The notes below the pieces were generated by a model that was given only the letters and a program-made list of their open reading frames with translations, had not been told where the DNA came from and made no database searches. 64,000 nucleotides of DNA from Typhlomys cinereus (Eukaryota; Chordata; Mammalia; Rodentia; Platacanthomyidae), in the NCBI GenBank assembly GCA_023101885.1, contig JALPQD010000125.1, forward strand, positions 4,075,140 to 4,139,139, written 5' to 3'. Numbering within the stretch: position 1 is the stretch's first letter; the number at the start of each line of letters is the position of its first letter. Shown here one piece after another: positions 48,576-58,852 of the stretch. The translations under genes and the position numbers were made by a program.

Positions 48576-48955
48576 CCCACCCCCGCTCCGCCGGTCGGGA
48601 CGCGTAGGCGAGATCCAGCCGGGCCTCAACGCGCGCTCTAGGACCCCAGGTCAGCCCACGGGGACCCGGCTCCGACTCCCGCCATCCAGCCGGAGCCGCG
48701 CGGGGGCCGAGGGACGAGGAGGACCTCCCCCTGCGCCCGGGCCCCGCACCAGCTGCCCTCGGGTTAAATAGCTCCACGCCGACGCGCCCATCCTCCCTCT
48801 TTCGCCCCACCCCCGCTCCGCCGGTCGGGACGTGTAGGCGAGATCCACCCGGGCCTCACCCCGCTCCCTAGGTAAGTCCCCGTTCAGGCCCCGCCCACCA
48901 GTACCCCAGGCCAAATAATTCAGTTTAGTGAAATTGAGAGATCTTAAGAGTTAAA
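48576..48955 (+). promoter_or_regulatory. L1 copy C 5' UTR, tandem-monomer CpG promoter
   Basis: The segment beginning 'cccacccccgctccgccggt' occurs at 48576 and again at 48806, a 230-bp period. About 1.4 monomers plus a non-repeated link to ORF1 (from about 48900) are present. It is CpG-dense in AT-rich surroundings. A TATA-like 'ggttaaatagctcc' lies near 48763. The first base of the insertion is close to, but about 22 bp inside, the 5' end of copy A. Confidence 0.88.
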
Positions 48956-50025
48956 ATGACAATGCCAAAGTCAAAGTGCAAATCCATGAGAAGCAACACT
49001 CAAGTAAACAAATCTCCCACTGAAGAAATTAATCCCATAATGTTAGACTCCAAAAAGAACAAACCCGTGGAAAAAGGCCAAGAAAGCCTGACCCAGGATA
49101 ACGACTTTCAAAATATGATCATTACCATGTTCAATACTATGAAATTGGAAATCCGGGAGGAATTACATAATCGAATCAATCGCTTTGAAGAGGAACACAA
49201 CAGACATCTGGAGGAGTTGAGAAAAACAGTGCAAGAAACAAAAGTGGCATAGAACAGTTAAAACAAACTCAAGCAGAGTTTAAAACTGAGCTAAAAGACA
49301 AGTTATCTTCAACCCAGAATGCCACAGAGAGTCTTATCAACAGAACTAATGAAGCAGAAAACAGAATTTCAGACCTTGAAGATAAAGTGGGAGTACTAGC
49401 CAGCTCAATGGAAGAGGTTGTTAAAGCCAAAAAGATACTTGAGAGAAATATCCAAGAGATATGGGACACCCTGAAGAAGCCTAACATGCGTATTCATGGA
49501 ATACCGGAGCAAGAATCTCAAAATACCACCCCTGAGGAAATTTTTCAAACGATCATCAAGGAAAACTTTCCTCATCTAAAGAAAGAGAGGCCCATTCATA
49601 TACAAGAGGCATTCCGCACCCCAAACAGATACGACCAAAATAGAAGCACACCGCGGCAAATAATAGTTAAAACACTCCACATTCAAGATAAAGAACTGGT
49701 GCTGAGAGCTTCAAGGGAGAAAAAACTAGTCACTTTTAAAGGCAAACCTATTAAAATAACAAATGACTTCTCAGTGGAAACAGTAAAAGCAAGAAGAGCT
49801 TGGAGAGACATACTTCAAGTATTGAATGAGCAAAAATGTCAACCCAGGCTGATTTACCCTGCAAAACTATCAGTCATGATCGAGGGAGAAAGAAAAATTT
49901 TCCAACACAAAGACAACTTTAAGGGATACATGGCCACCAAACCAGGCCTTCAAAAACTGCTAGAAATGATACTCAAGCGTGAAGAAAAAAACAGGCATAT
50001 CCAGGAGAACAGAAGGCAAATATAA
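48956..50025 (+). pseudogene. L1 ORF1, copy C (one 1-bp gap)
   Basis: Same product as the intact ORF1 of copy A. The span is 1,070 nt, one less than copy A's 1,071. The missing base is in the A-run at 49240-49243 (four A, five in copy A). The first frame ends at 49252, within the coiled coil. The rest is open in the next frame to 50025, including the RRM-like and C-terminal domains. As written it would give only a 98-residue product. The single homopolymer difference may be an assembly error. Confidence 0.93.
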
Positions 50026-50075
50026 CACCATTAAAAGCGAAGCAATATACTTATAAAAGCTACCAAACATAATAA

Positions 50076-53000
50076 ATGTCTGGAATTAACAATAGTTTCT
50101 CCATTATAACACTAAATGTTAATGGACTTAATTCACCGATCAAGAGACACAGATTACAAACTTGGATTAAAAATCACAATCCATCAATCTGTTGCCTGCA
50201 GGAAACCCATCTCACCACAAAAGATAGGCACACTCTAAAAATAAAAGGCTGGTCAACAATTCTACAAGCAAATGGAAGCAGAAAACAGGCAGGGGTAGCC
50301 ATTATGCTATCAGACAAAGTGGATTTCAAACCAAAAAAAATTATAAGAGACACGGATGGATACTACATTTTAGTCAGAGGTACAATTCACCAGGAAGACT
50401 TCACAATACTGAACATATATGCACCCAATACGGGCCCCTCCACATTCATTAAGAAAACCCTACAGCGTCTAAAGCAAGAAATCAACCCCCAAACGATAAT
50501 TCTTGGGGACTTCAACACCGCCCTCTCTACATGGGATAGATCAACAGGTCAAAAGCTTAACAGAGACACTTTGGAACTTAATCAAACCCTGAAAGAAATG
50601 GACCTCACAGATCTCTATCGAACTTTTCACCCACGCACCAAAGAATACACATTTTTTCTCAGCAGCACACGGAACTTTCTCCAAAATAGATCACATATTG
50701 GGCCACAAAATGAATCTACACATGTACAAGAAAGTTGAAATTCTAACCTGTGCCCTATCAGACCACCACGGCCTAAAGCTGGACATCCACAACACATCAA
50801 ACAAGAGAAAATACACTAACTCCTGGAAACTTAACACTATGATGCTGAATGAGAACTGGATTCAGGAAGAAATTAAAAAGGAAATTCAAGATTTCCTGAA
50901 AGTGAATGATAACGAAAATACAACTTACCAAAATCTCTGGGACACAATGAAAGCTGTTCTAAGAGGTAAGTTCATAGCTCTTAATGCCCACGTCAAAAAA
51001 ATGGAAACATCAGAAATAAACAACTTAACGATGCAGCTTAAAGCATTAGAGAAACTAGAGCAATCTGATCCCAAAAGCAGTAGAAGAGAAGAGATTAGCA
51101 AAATAAGGGGAGAAATATCTGAAATCGAGACTAAGAAAACGATAGAAAAAATCAACAAATCGAAAAGCTGGTTCTTTGAAAAAATCAACAAGATTGATAC
51201 ACCCCTAGCTAAACTAACCAAAAGCAAGAGAGAGAAAACCCAAATTAACAAAATTAGAAATGAACATGGAGTTATCACTACGGATACCCAAGAAATCCAG
51301 AGAATTATAACATCATATTTCAAAAACTTATACTCTGTGAAGTTTGACAACACAAAAGAGATGGATGAATTTCTAAGTAAACACAACTTACCTAAATTGA
51401 ATCAGGAAGTTGTGAATTACTTAAATAGTCCTATAACATATAAGGAAATTGAGGAAGTAATCTCGAATCTTCCCACCAAAAAATGTCCTGGACCAGATGG
51501 ATTCAGCACAGAGTTCTACAAGACATTTAAGGAGTTAATAACACCAATACTCCTTAAACTGTTCCATCGAATAGCAAAGGAAGGAACACTACCAAATTCC
51601 TTCTATGAAGCTAATATTGTTTTAATCCCAAAACCTAATAAAGATTCACTTAAAAAAGAAAACTATAGGCCGATCTCCCTGATGAACACAGATGCAAAGA
51701 TTCTCAACAAAGTCTTAGCAAATCGGATTCAAAAACATATTAAAAAGATCATTCATGGGGACCAAGTAGGCTTCATCCCCGGCACACAAGGTTGGTTCAA
51801 CATACGCAAATCAATAAATGTAATTCATCATGTAAACCAGTCCAAAGTCCAAGACCACATGATACTCTCGATAGATGCAGAAAAAGCTTTTGACAAGATC
51901 CAACAGCCTTTTATGATCAAAACGCTAGAGACAGTAGGAATGGAAGGAACTTTTATCAATATAATAAAAGCTGTATACAACAAGCCCACAGCAAGGATTA
52001 TGCTCAATGGGGAACAATTGGAAGCATTCCCACTTCGATCAGGAACAAGACAAGGCTGTCCACTCTCACCACTTCTATTCAATATTGTACTTGAAGTCTT
52101 AGCCGAAGCCATAAGACAAGAAAGGGACATAAGAGGGATTCAAATTGGCAAGGAAGAAGTCAAGCTATCTCTATTTGCAGATGACATGATCTTATACCTG
52201 AGTGATCCCAAAAACTCCACCAGGAAGCTCCTGGAACTAATTGAGAAGTTCAGCAGGGTGGCAGGATACAAAATAAATGTGCAAAAATCAGAGGCCTTCC
52301 TATATGCCCAGAATGAAAGAAGTGAAAAAGCCTTGAGAGAAACCATGCCATTTACTATAACCCCTAAAAAAATGAAATACCTTGGTATAAACCTAACTAA
52401 GGAGGTAAAAGACCTTTACAATGAAAACTTTAAAACCCTAAAGAAAGAAATAGCAGAAGACACCAGAAGGTGGAAAGACCTCCCTTGTTCCTGGATTGGC
52501 AGAATCAACATTGTAAAAATGACCATCCTACCAAAGGCAATATACAGATTCAATGCTATACCAATCAAAATCCCAAAACAATTCTTCAAAGAAGTTGACC
52601 AAACAATCTCAAAGTTCATATGGAGGCACAAAAGACCCAGGATAGCAAAAACAATCCTGAGTAACAAAAACACAGCTGGAGGTATTACCATACCAAACCT
52701 AAGTCTATACTACAAATCCATAGTTATAAAGACAGCCTGGTACTGGCTCCAAAATAGACACACAGATCAATGGATAAGGATTGAAGACCCAGATATAAGC
52801 CCACAAAGTTACAGCCATTTGATCTTTGACAAAGGGGCCCAAAGAATCCAATGGAAAAAGAACAGCATCTTCAACAAATGGTGCTGGCAAAACTGGATCT
52901 CCACATGCAGAAGATTAAAGCTGGACCCGTACTTGTCACCATGTACAAGACTTAATTCCAAATGGATCAAGGACCTTGATATCAGGCCAGAGACTTTAAA

Positions 53001-53901
53001 AGCCATAGTTGAAAGGATAGGGAACTCCCTCGAGCTGATTGGGCTAGGCCAACACTTCCTAAACAGACATCCAATGGCACAGTCACTGCTACCAACTCTC
53101 AACAGTTGGGATCTTGTGAAATTAAAGAGCTTCTGTTCAGATAAAGAGATTGTCGCACGAGCTCAAAGGCAACCCACAGAATGGGAGAAAATCTTCACTA
53201 ACCACATCTCTGACAGAGCTCTACTGTCCAGAGTGCACAAAGAACTTAGAAAATTAAACTCCAAGGAAAACACTGGCCCAATTAAAAAATGGGCCCTGGA
53301 ACTTCAAAGAAACTTTACCAGGGATGAAATTAAAATGTCTAACAATTATCTTAAAAAATGCTCCACTTCCTTCGCCATCAGGGAAATGCAAATCAAAACT
53401 TCCCTGAGATATCATCTCACCCCGGTCAGGATGGCAAAAATCCACAGTACAAACAACGACAAATGCTGGAGAGGATGTGGGGAGAGGGGAACTCTCCTAC
53501 ATTGTTGGTGGGAATGCAGGCTCATACAGCCACTCTGGCGAACCGTCTGGAGATTCTTGAAGAAATTAAAGATTGAAATGCCATATGACCCTGCTATCCC
53601 ACTTTTGGGAATAACCCCCCAAGCAGCAGAGGTTCGCCTCGATAGCACAAGCTCGACCATGTTCATAGCAGCACTGTTTACAATAGCAAAGTCATGGAAT
53701 CAACCTAAATGTCCAACAGTTGACGAGTGGATAAGGAAACTGTGGTACATCTATACAATGGAGTACTACTCAGCCATCAAAAATGATGAATTACTGGAAT
53801 TTGCTGGGAAATGGATGTCATTAGAAAGAATTATATTAAGTGAAGTATCCCAAACCCAGAAAATTAAGCGCCGTATGTACTCCCTAATAGGTGGCTCCTA
53901 G
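50076..53901 (+). pseudogene. L1 ORF2 endonuclease/reverse transcriptase, copy C (one 1-bp insertion)
   Basis: ORF2p nicks target DNA and reverse-transcribes L1 RNA in place. The span is 3,826 nt. Without one extra T in the run 50652-50657 (six, five in copy A) it is 1,274 codons plus stop, against 1,275 aa in human. Endonuclease (1 to ~235): Asn14 in LNVNG, Glu43 in QETH, the GDFN loop, and SDHHGLKL giving the Ser228/His230 equivalents. RT: '[12 protein letters not shown]', '[10 protein letters not shown]', '[10 protein letters not shown]', and FADD with aspartates at 702-703, the same positions as human. C-terminus: C-x3-C-x7-H-x4-C near 1129-1147. The downstream frame 50698-53901 (1,067 codons) is fully open. 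As written, the frame breaks in the endonuclease. Confidence 0.95.
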
Positions 53902-54913
53902 TACCAAACTCGCCCAGCCCACATTGGGACACTCAAAAGTAAACCTATGTAACACAGTAATTGCAAGGATTATGAACAAGAGAGATGGGTTAGGAGGGCC
54001 ACACCAGAAACAAGGAGAAAGGAGACCATGTTACAGCAGAGAAAGTAGGCCTCCATCAAGGTCTGCAAGTAAGTAATGAGAAACCTGGTTAAGTTCACAG
54101 ACGTTCTTTCCTGATCTCACCAGAAGGGGAGGGCATATAGTCTAGCAGATAAAAAGTAATCATTTTGCAAATGGGTAATGGACCCCGCCCTCAGTGAGGT
54201 TTCCTACTCTTATTACATCTACCCTTGAATGTGCTATTACAACAAGACTCCAGTTTAACAGCTCTTTGTCTCTGGCCAGGGGGTGACATACAGTGCCCAG
54301 CAGAATGGAGTGAAGGGAATTGCAGGAGCAGCAAAACTGCAAAAGAAAATCAACAAACCACAATCCAGAACTTCAGAGACTCTATATCAATCACATAGAA
54401 CTAGGACAGCCTAATCTCTCCCCATCCTGGAGCTCAGGGACATTTGCGGAAGAGGGGGCGGTAAGATTGTAAGAGCAAAAGGATGGGAGGAGCAACGATT
54501 TGCAAGATTCTCAACAATAGTTGGGGCCAAAGCAATCATAATGGAACTTTGCATGCCCTGCGCAATGTCCAGCGCACTGTTGCCCTCATAAAGTCTAGCA
54601 TCTGTTAAGGGCACCGAGACCCCTGGAGGCAAGGGATTGACAGCCATAGTAGTAATCTTATGCTTAAGGGGAACAAGAGAAAGGGCTTATGGAAATGCCA
54701 CTGGGTCCTTATATGTCATCGGAGAGGAGGACCCAGTGGAGAGTTAGGCGCACACAATAAAGGACTCTCTGGGAATTGGGGGGGAGACACTGGGGGAAGG
54801 GGAGGGGGGAGGGAGGGAACTGGTAAAAAATTTTAAAATGTATAATTAAATTTTTAATAAAAAAAAATAAATAAAAAATAAAAAAAATAAATAAAAAAAA
54901 AAAAAAAAAAAAG
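53902..54913 (+). other. L1 copy C 3' UTR and A-rich tail
   Basis: Follows the ORF2 stop. It contains an AATAAA at about 54756, the G-rich purine tract at about 54777-54822 typical of L1 3' ends, a second AATAAA near 54853, then A-rich (AAATA)n and pure A. It matches 20003-20968 of copy A. Confidence 0.9.
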
Positions 54914-54926
54914 GACTGGGAAGACC

Positions 54927-55129
54927 CAGTCTAATAGCTTCATCTAGAAAATAACAAAAATATCAGACAAACGTACCCAACTCCAAGGCAAACACTAGTA
55001 ATAACTGTTGGAGAGTAGTAATAGCAACTAAATCAGTTCAGTCAAAAACACACAGAAACTGAAAGAAGGTCTTAATAGACAAAACAGCAATGCCCAGGTC
55101 ACAGCACAAATCCATGAGAAACAAAAGCC
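54927..55129 (+). repeat. 203-bp duplicate of L1 copy E 5' UTR/ORF1 start
   Basis: Matches 55971-56173 over the whole length with about five mismatches that I can count. It includes the end of the 5' UTR and the first codons of ORF1. It is joined on the left to the MaLR LTR through the shared bases CAGTC and on the right to inverted L1 5' UTR. Confidence 0.92.
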
Positions 55130-55820
55130 TGAGCAGATCATCTGGGACCTGGGGGGTGGCCTCGGGTCCTGCCCTACCTCAGAGCAGACTGGGTACTGCT
55201 CTGGCTGGCTAGCGGGAGGAGCTGCGAGGAGCGCGTGACCTGGAACCTGGGGCACAATCTAGGGGATTTATCTGAGGAGCAGTTTGTCCTCCCTTGGCCA
55301 TGAGCATCCTGGGTGGAAAGGGCAGAGCTTCTAGTTTATGATTATTTTTTTAAAAATTAAAGAAATTTTATGTGTGTGTGTATGTGTGTGTGTGTCTATG
55401 TGTGTCTCAGAAGACTGTATGTGTCCCTGTGGAAGGCATCATCTTTGGTTGTTTTTAGTTCCATTTTGCTTAACTCTGTGTTTTCCCAGGCTCTGCCCAC
55501 CAGGCCCAGAAGTGCAGGCCACCACCTATTCTGTCTGACATTTTTACTTGGGACCTGGGATCCGAACTCAGGACCTTCTGCTTGCCAGACAGTCTTAATC
55601 CTTGAGTCATCTCTCCAGACCTAGCTTATGATTCTTGATTCTAATTCCTTTTCCAGTTTGGCAGGATAGCTCATACCAATACCAGTGGCTGGGGGACTGC
55701 AGAGAGAAGGGCGATCATTGCTTACAGACTACCATGTCTGGTCAAGTACACCAAAGGATGTCAACTTCCTCAATTAGTTTCCTCCATCTTATTCACCTGC
55801 CCAGGGACTAGTACTGCCAC
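55130..55820 (-). other. Inverted block: L1 5' UTR + SINE + LTR
   Basis: All three contents are reversed relative to their neighbours. 55130-55330 is L1 5' UTR in antisense (same sense as the plus strand of 33190-33400, where the L1 is minus). 55344-55620 is a SINE on the minus strand. 55634-55820 is the middle of the MaLR LTR on the minus strand. Re-inverting the block puts the LTR, SINE and L1 start in the expected order. Confidence 0.85.
55344..55620 (-). mobile_element. B2-like tRNA-headed SINE
   Basis: The right end reverses to 'ggtctggagagatgactcaa' and contains a reversed B-box-like 'gagttcggatcc'. The left end is TG-rich (reversed CA-rich tail) with T/A runs. Flanked by CTAGTTTATGATT (55331-55343) and CTAGCTTATGATT (55621-55633), a 13-bp target duplication with one mismatch. 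Confidence 0.88.
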
Positions 55821-55951
55821 CACTAAATTGTAAAAGTGCACTACCATACTAATCTTCACTCCCTGTCTACTAAACCTGGGACTAGTACTGCCACCACTAA
55901 ATTGTAAAAGTGCACTACCATACTAATCTTCACTCCCTGTCTACTAAACCT
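55804..55951. repeat. 74-bp perfect tandem duplication
   Basis: 55804-55877 and 55878-55951 are identical. Each unit has about 18 bp of inverted LTR joined to about 56 bp of L1 5' UTR, so the duplication arose after that junction had formed. Confidence 0.95.
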
Positions 55952-56133
55952 GACTTAATTGATGTACTAACAGTCTAATAGCTTCATCTAGGAAATAACA
56001 AAAATATCAGACAAATGTACCCAACTCCAAGGCAAACACTAGTAATAACTGTTGGAGAGTAGTAATAGCAACTCAATCAGATCAGTCAAAAACACACAGA
56101 AACTGAAAGAAGGTCTTAATAGACAAAACAGCA

Positions 56134-57190
56134 ATGCCCAGGTCACAGCACAAATCCACGAGAAACAAAAGCCAAGAAAACAAATCCCTGACAAAAAAAT
56201 AAAAGCCATAATGATAGACTCCAACCAGAACAAATTCACAGAAAATAGCCAAGAAAGCCATTCCCAAGATAATGACTTTCAAAGCCTGATCATTATATGA
56301 ATACTAAGAAACAGGAAATCCCAGAGGAGTTAAATAACTGCATCAACCACTTTGAGCAGGAACACAACAGACACTTGGAGGAGTTGAGAAAAACAGTTGA
56401 AGAAAAAAGACAGGCATAGAGCAGTTAAAACAGCCTCAAGCAGAGTTTAAAATTGAACTAAAAGACAAGTTATCTTCAACCCAGAACTCAACAGAGAGTC
56501 TTAACAGCAGAACTAACAAAGTAGAAAACAGAATTTCAGATCTTGAAGACAAAGTGGAAAAACTAACCATCTCAATGAAAGAGGTTGTTAAAGCCAAAAA
56601 GATACTTAAGAGGAATATTCAAGAGTTATGGGACACCTTGAAGAAGCTCAACATGCACATTCATGGACTATCAGAACAAGAATCCCAAAATACACACCTG
56701 AGGAAATTTTTCAAATTATCATAAAGGAAAACTTTCCTTATCTAAAGAGAGGCCCATCCAAATACAAGAGGTATTCCACACTCCAAACAGATATGACCAA
56801 AACAGAAGCTTGCCACAGCAAATAATAGTTAAAACACTCCACATTCAAGACAAAGAATTGGTGCTGAGAGCTTCAAGGGAAAAAAAAAAACAAGTCACTT
56901 TTAAAGGTAAACCTATTAAAATAACAAATGACTTCTCAATGGAAACAGTAAAAGCAAGAAAAGCTTGGAGAAATGTACTTCAAACATTGAATGAGCAAAA
57001 ATGTCAACCCAGGCTGATATACCTGGCAAAACTATCTGTCATGATCAAGGGAGAAAGAAAAGTTTTCCAGCACAAAGACAACTTGAAGGCTTACATGTCT
57101 ACCAAACCAGGCCTTCAAAAAATGCTAAAAATGATACTCAAGCCTGAAGAAAAGAACAAGCATATCCAGGTGGACAGAAGGGAAGTATAA
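56134..57190 (+). pseudogene. L1 ORF1 remnant, copy E
   Basis: Starts at the ATG at 56134 (MPRSQHKST-like). Frames 56134-56300 and 56810-57190 cover the N-terminus and the RRM-like/C-terminal domains ('REKKKQVTFKGKPIKITNDFSMETVKAR' region). The coiled coil is broken by small gaps near 56300 and 56410. Diverged from copies A-C, similar to D. Confidence 0.9.
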
Positions 57191-57436
57191 TACCACCAAA
57201 AGCTGAATAATATATTTCCAAAAGCCACCAAACATAAAAAAGTCTGGAATTAAAAGTAATTTCTCCATTATAACATTAAATATCAATGGAATTAACTTAC
57301 CAATCAAAAGACACAGATTACAAACTTGGATTAGAAATCACAACCCATCAATCTGCTGTCTTCAGGAAACTCATTTCACCACAAAAGATAGGCAGACCCT
57401 ACAAGTAAAAGGTGGGTTAAAAATTCTGCAAGCTAA

Positions 57437-58852
57437 GGCTTATACAACCGCTCTGGCGAGCCGTCTGGAGATTCTTAAAGAAGTTAAAGATTGAAATGCC
57501 ATATGACCCTGCTATTCCACTTTTGGGAATAACCCCCCACACAGCAAAAATTCACCTTGATAGCACAAGCACGACCATGTTCATAGCAGCACTGTTTACA
57601 ATAGCAAAGTCATGGAATCAGTCCAAATGTCCAACAGTTGATGAGTGGATAAGGAAAATGTGGTACATTTATACAATGAAATACTACTCAGCCATCAAAA
57701 ATGATAAATTAATGGAATTTGCTGGGAAATGGATGGAATTACAAACAATTATATTGAGTGAAGTATCCCAGAAACAGAAAATTAAGCACCGTATGTACTC
57801 TCTAATAGGTGAATCCTAGTACCAAACCCACTTAGAGACACTCAAAAACAAATCTCTGTAATACCTATAGTAAATGAAAAGATTATAAACAGGAGAGAAG
57901 TGGAAGGAGGGCCCCACCAGAAACAAGGAGAGAGGGGATCATGCTACAGCAGAGATAATATGCCACCATCAAGGACTGCAAGTAAGAAATGAGACATCTG
58001 GTTAAGCTCACAGACTGTCCTTCCTGGTCACTTGCAACTGATGGTGTATGATCTTACCACAAAGGGAGGGCATACAGTTTGGCAGATAGAAGGTAACCAT
58101 TTTGCAATGGGAGACTGACCCATCCCTCACTGCAGCCTCCTACTCTTATTCCATCTATCTTTGAATCTATCCTTATAAGACTCTATTTTAAGAGCTTTTT
58201 ATCTCTGACTAGGGGGTGACATCCAATACCCATCAGGATGAAGCCAAGGGCATTGCAGGAACAGCAAAACTGAAAAAAAAAATTAACAAGTCATAATTCA
58301 GAACATCAGAGACTCTATATCAACCACCTGGAATCAGGCCTGCCTAATCTCTCCCCATCCTGAAGCTCAGGGAAATTTGCAGAAGAGGGGGCAGTAAGAT
58401 TGTAAGAGCACAAGGATGGGGAAGAGTAATGATATGCAAGATACTCCACACAAGATAGGGCTGAAGCAATTATAATAGGACTCTGTATGATCTGCACAGC
58501 GACCAACATATCACTGATCCCTCAAAGTCTAGCATGGACTCAAGGCACTAGGATGCTTAGAAGCAAGGGATTAACAGTCACAATACTGTCCCTATACTTA
58601 AGGGGAACACAAGAAAGAGTTCTAGGAAATGCCACTGAGTCCTTATAGAGAACCCAGAGGAAAGTTTGATATACACATTAAAGGATGCTTCAGAGATGGG
58701 GGGAGGGGGCACTGGGAGAATGGGAGAGAGGGAGGAAAGGAAGGGGAAAAGAGGGAAGAGAGCAGGGAAGTCCAGGGAGGGGTGGAGAGAAGGAGGAACA
58801 GGGGTACCTATTATGTTTGTATGAGCAGAAAAATAATTTAAAAAATAAAAAT
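57437..58852 (+). mobile_element. 5'-truncated L1 nested in copy E
   Basis: Flanked by an 18-bp direct repeat, AAAAATTCTGCAAGCTAA (57419-57436 and 58853-58870), perfect. It holds the last ~120 codons of ORF2 (open 57496-57819, with '[14 protein letters not shown]'), a 3' UTR, a G-rich tract (58695-58800) and an A-rich end. Older than A and C. Confidence 0.93.

Larger units (their letters stand above)
48576..54913 (+). mobile_element. Young full-length L1, copy C
   Basis: A 6.3-kb L1: GC-rich monomeric 5' UTR, ORF1 with one 1-bp gap, 50-bp spacer, ORF2 with one extra base, 3' UTR with G-rich tract, and a long A-rich tail (54853-54912, AAATA-type then pure A). Flanked by GACTGGGAAG (48566-48575 and 54914-54923), a 10-bp match within the older LTR. 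It is nearly identical to copy A apart from a few substitutions and homopolymer lengths. Confidence 0.97.
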
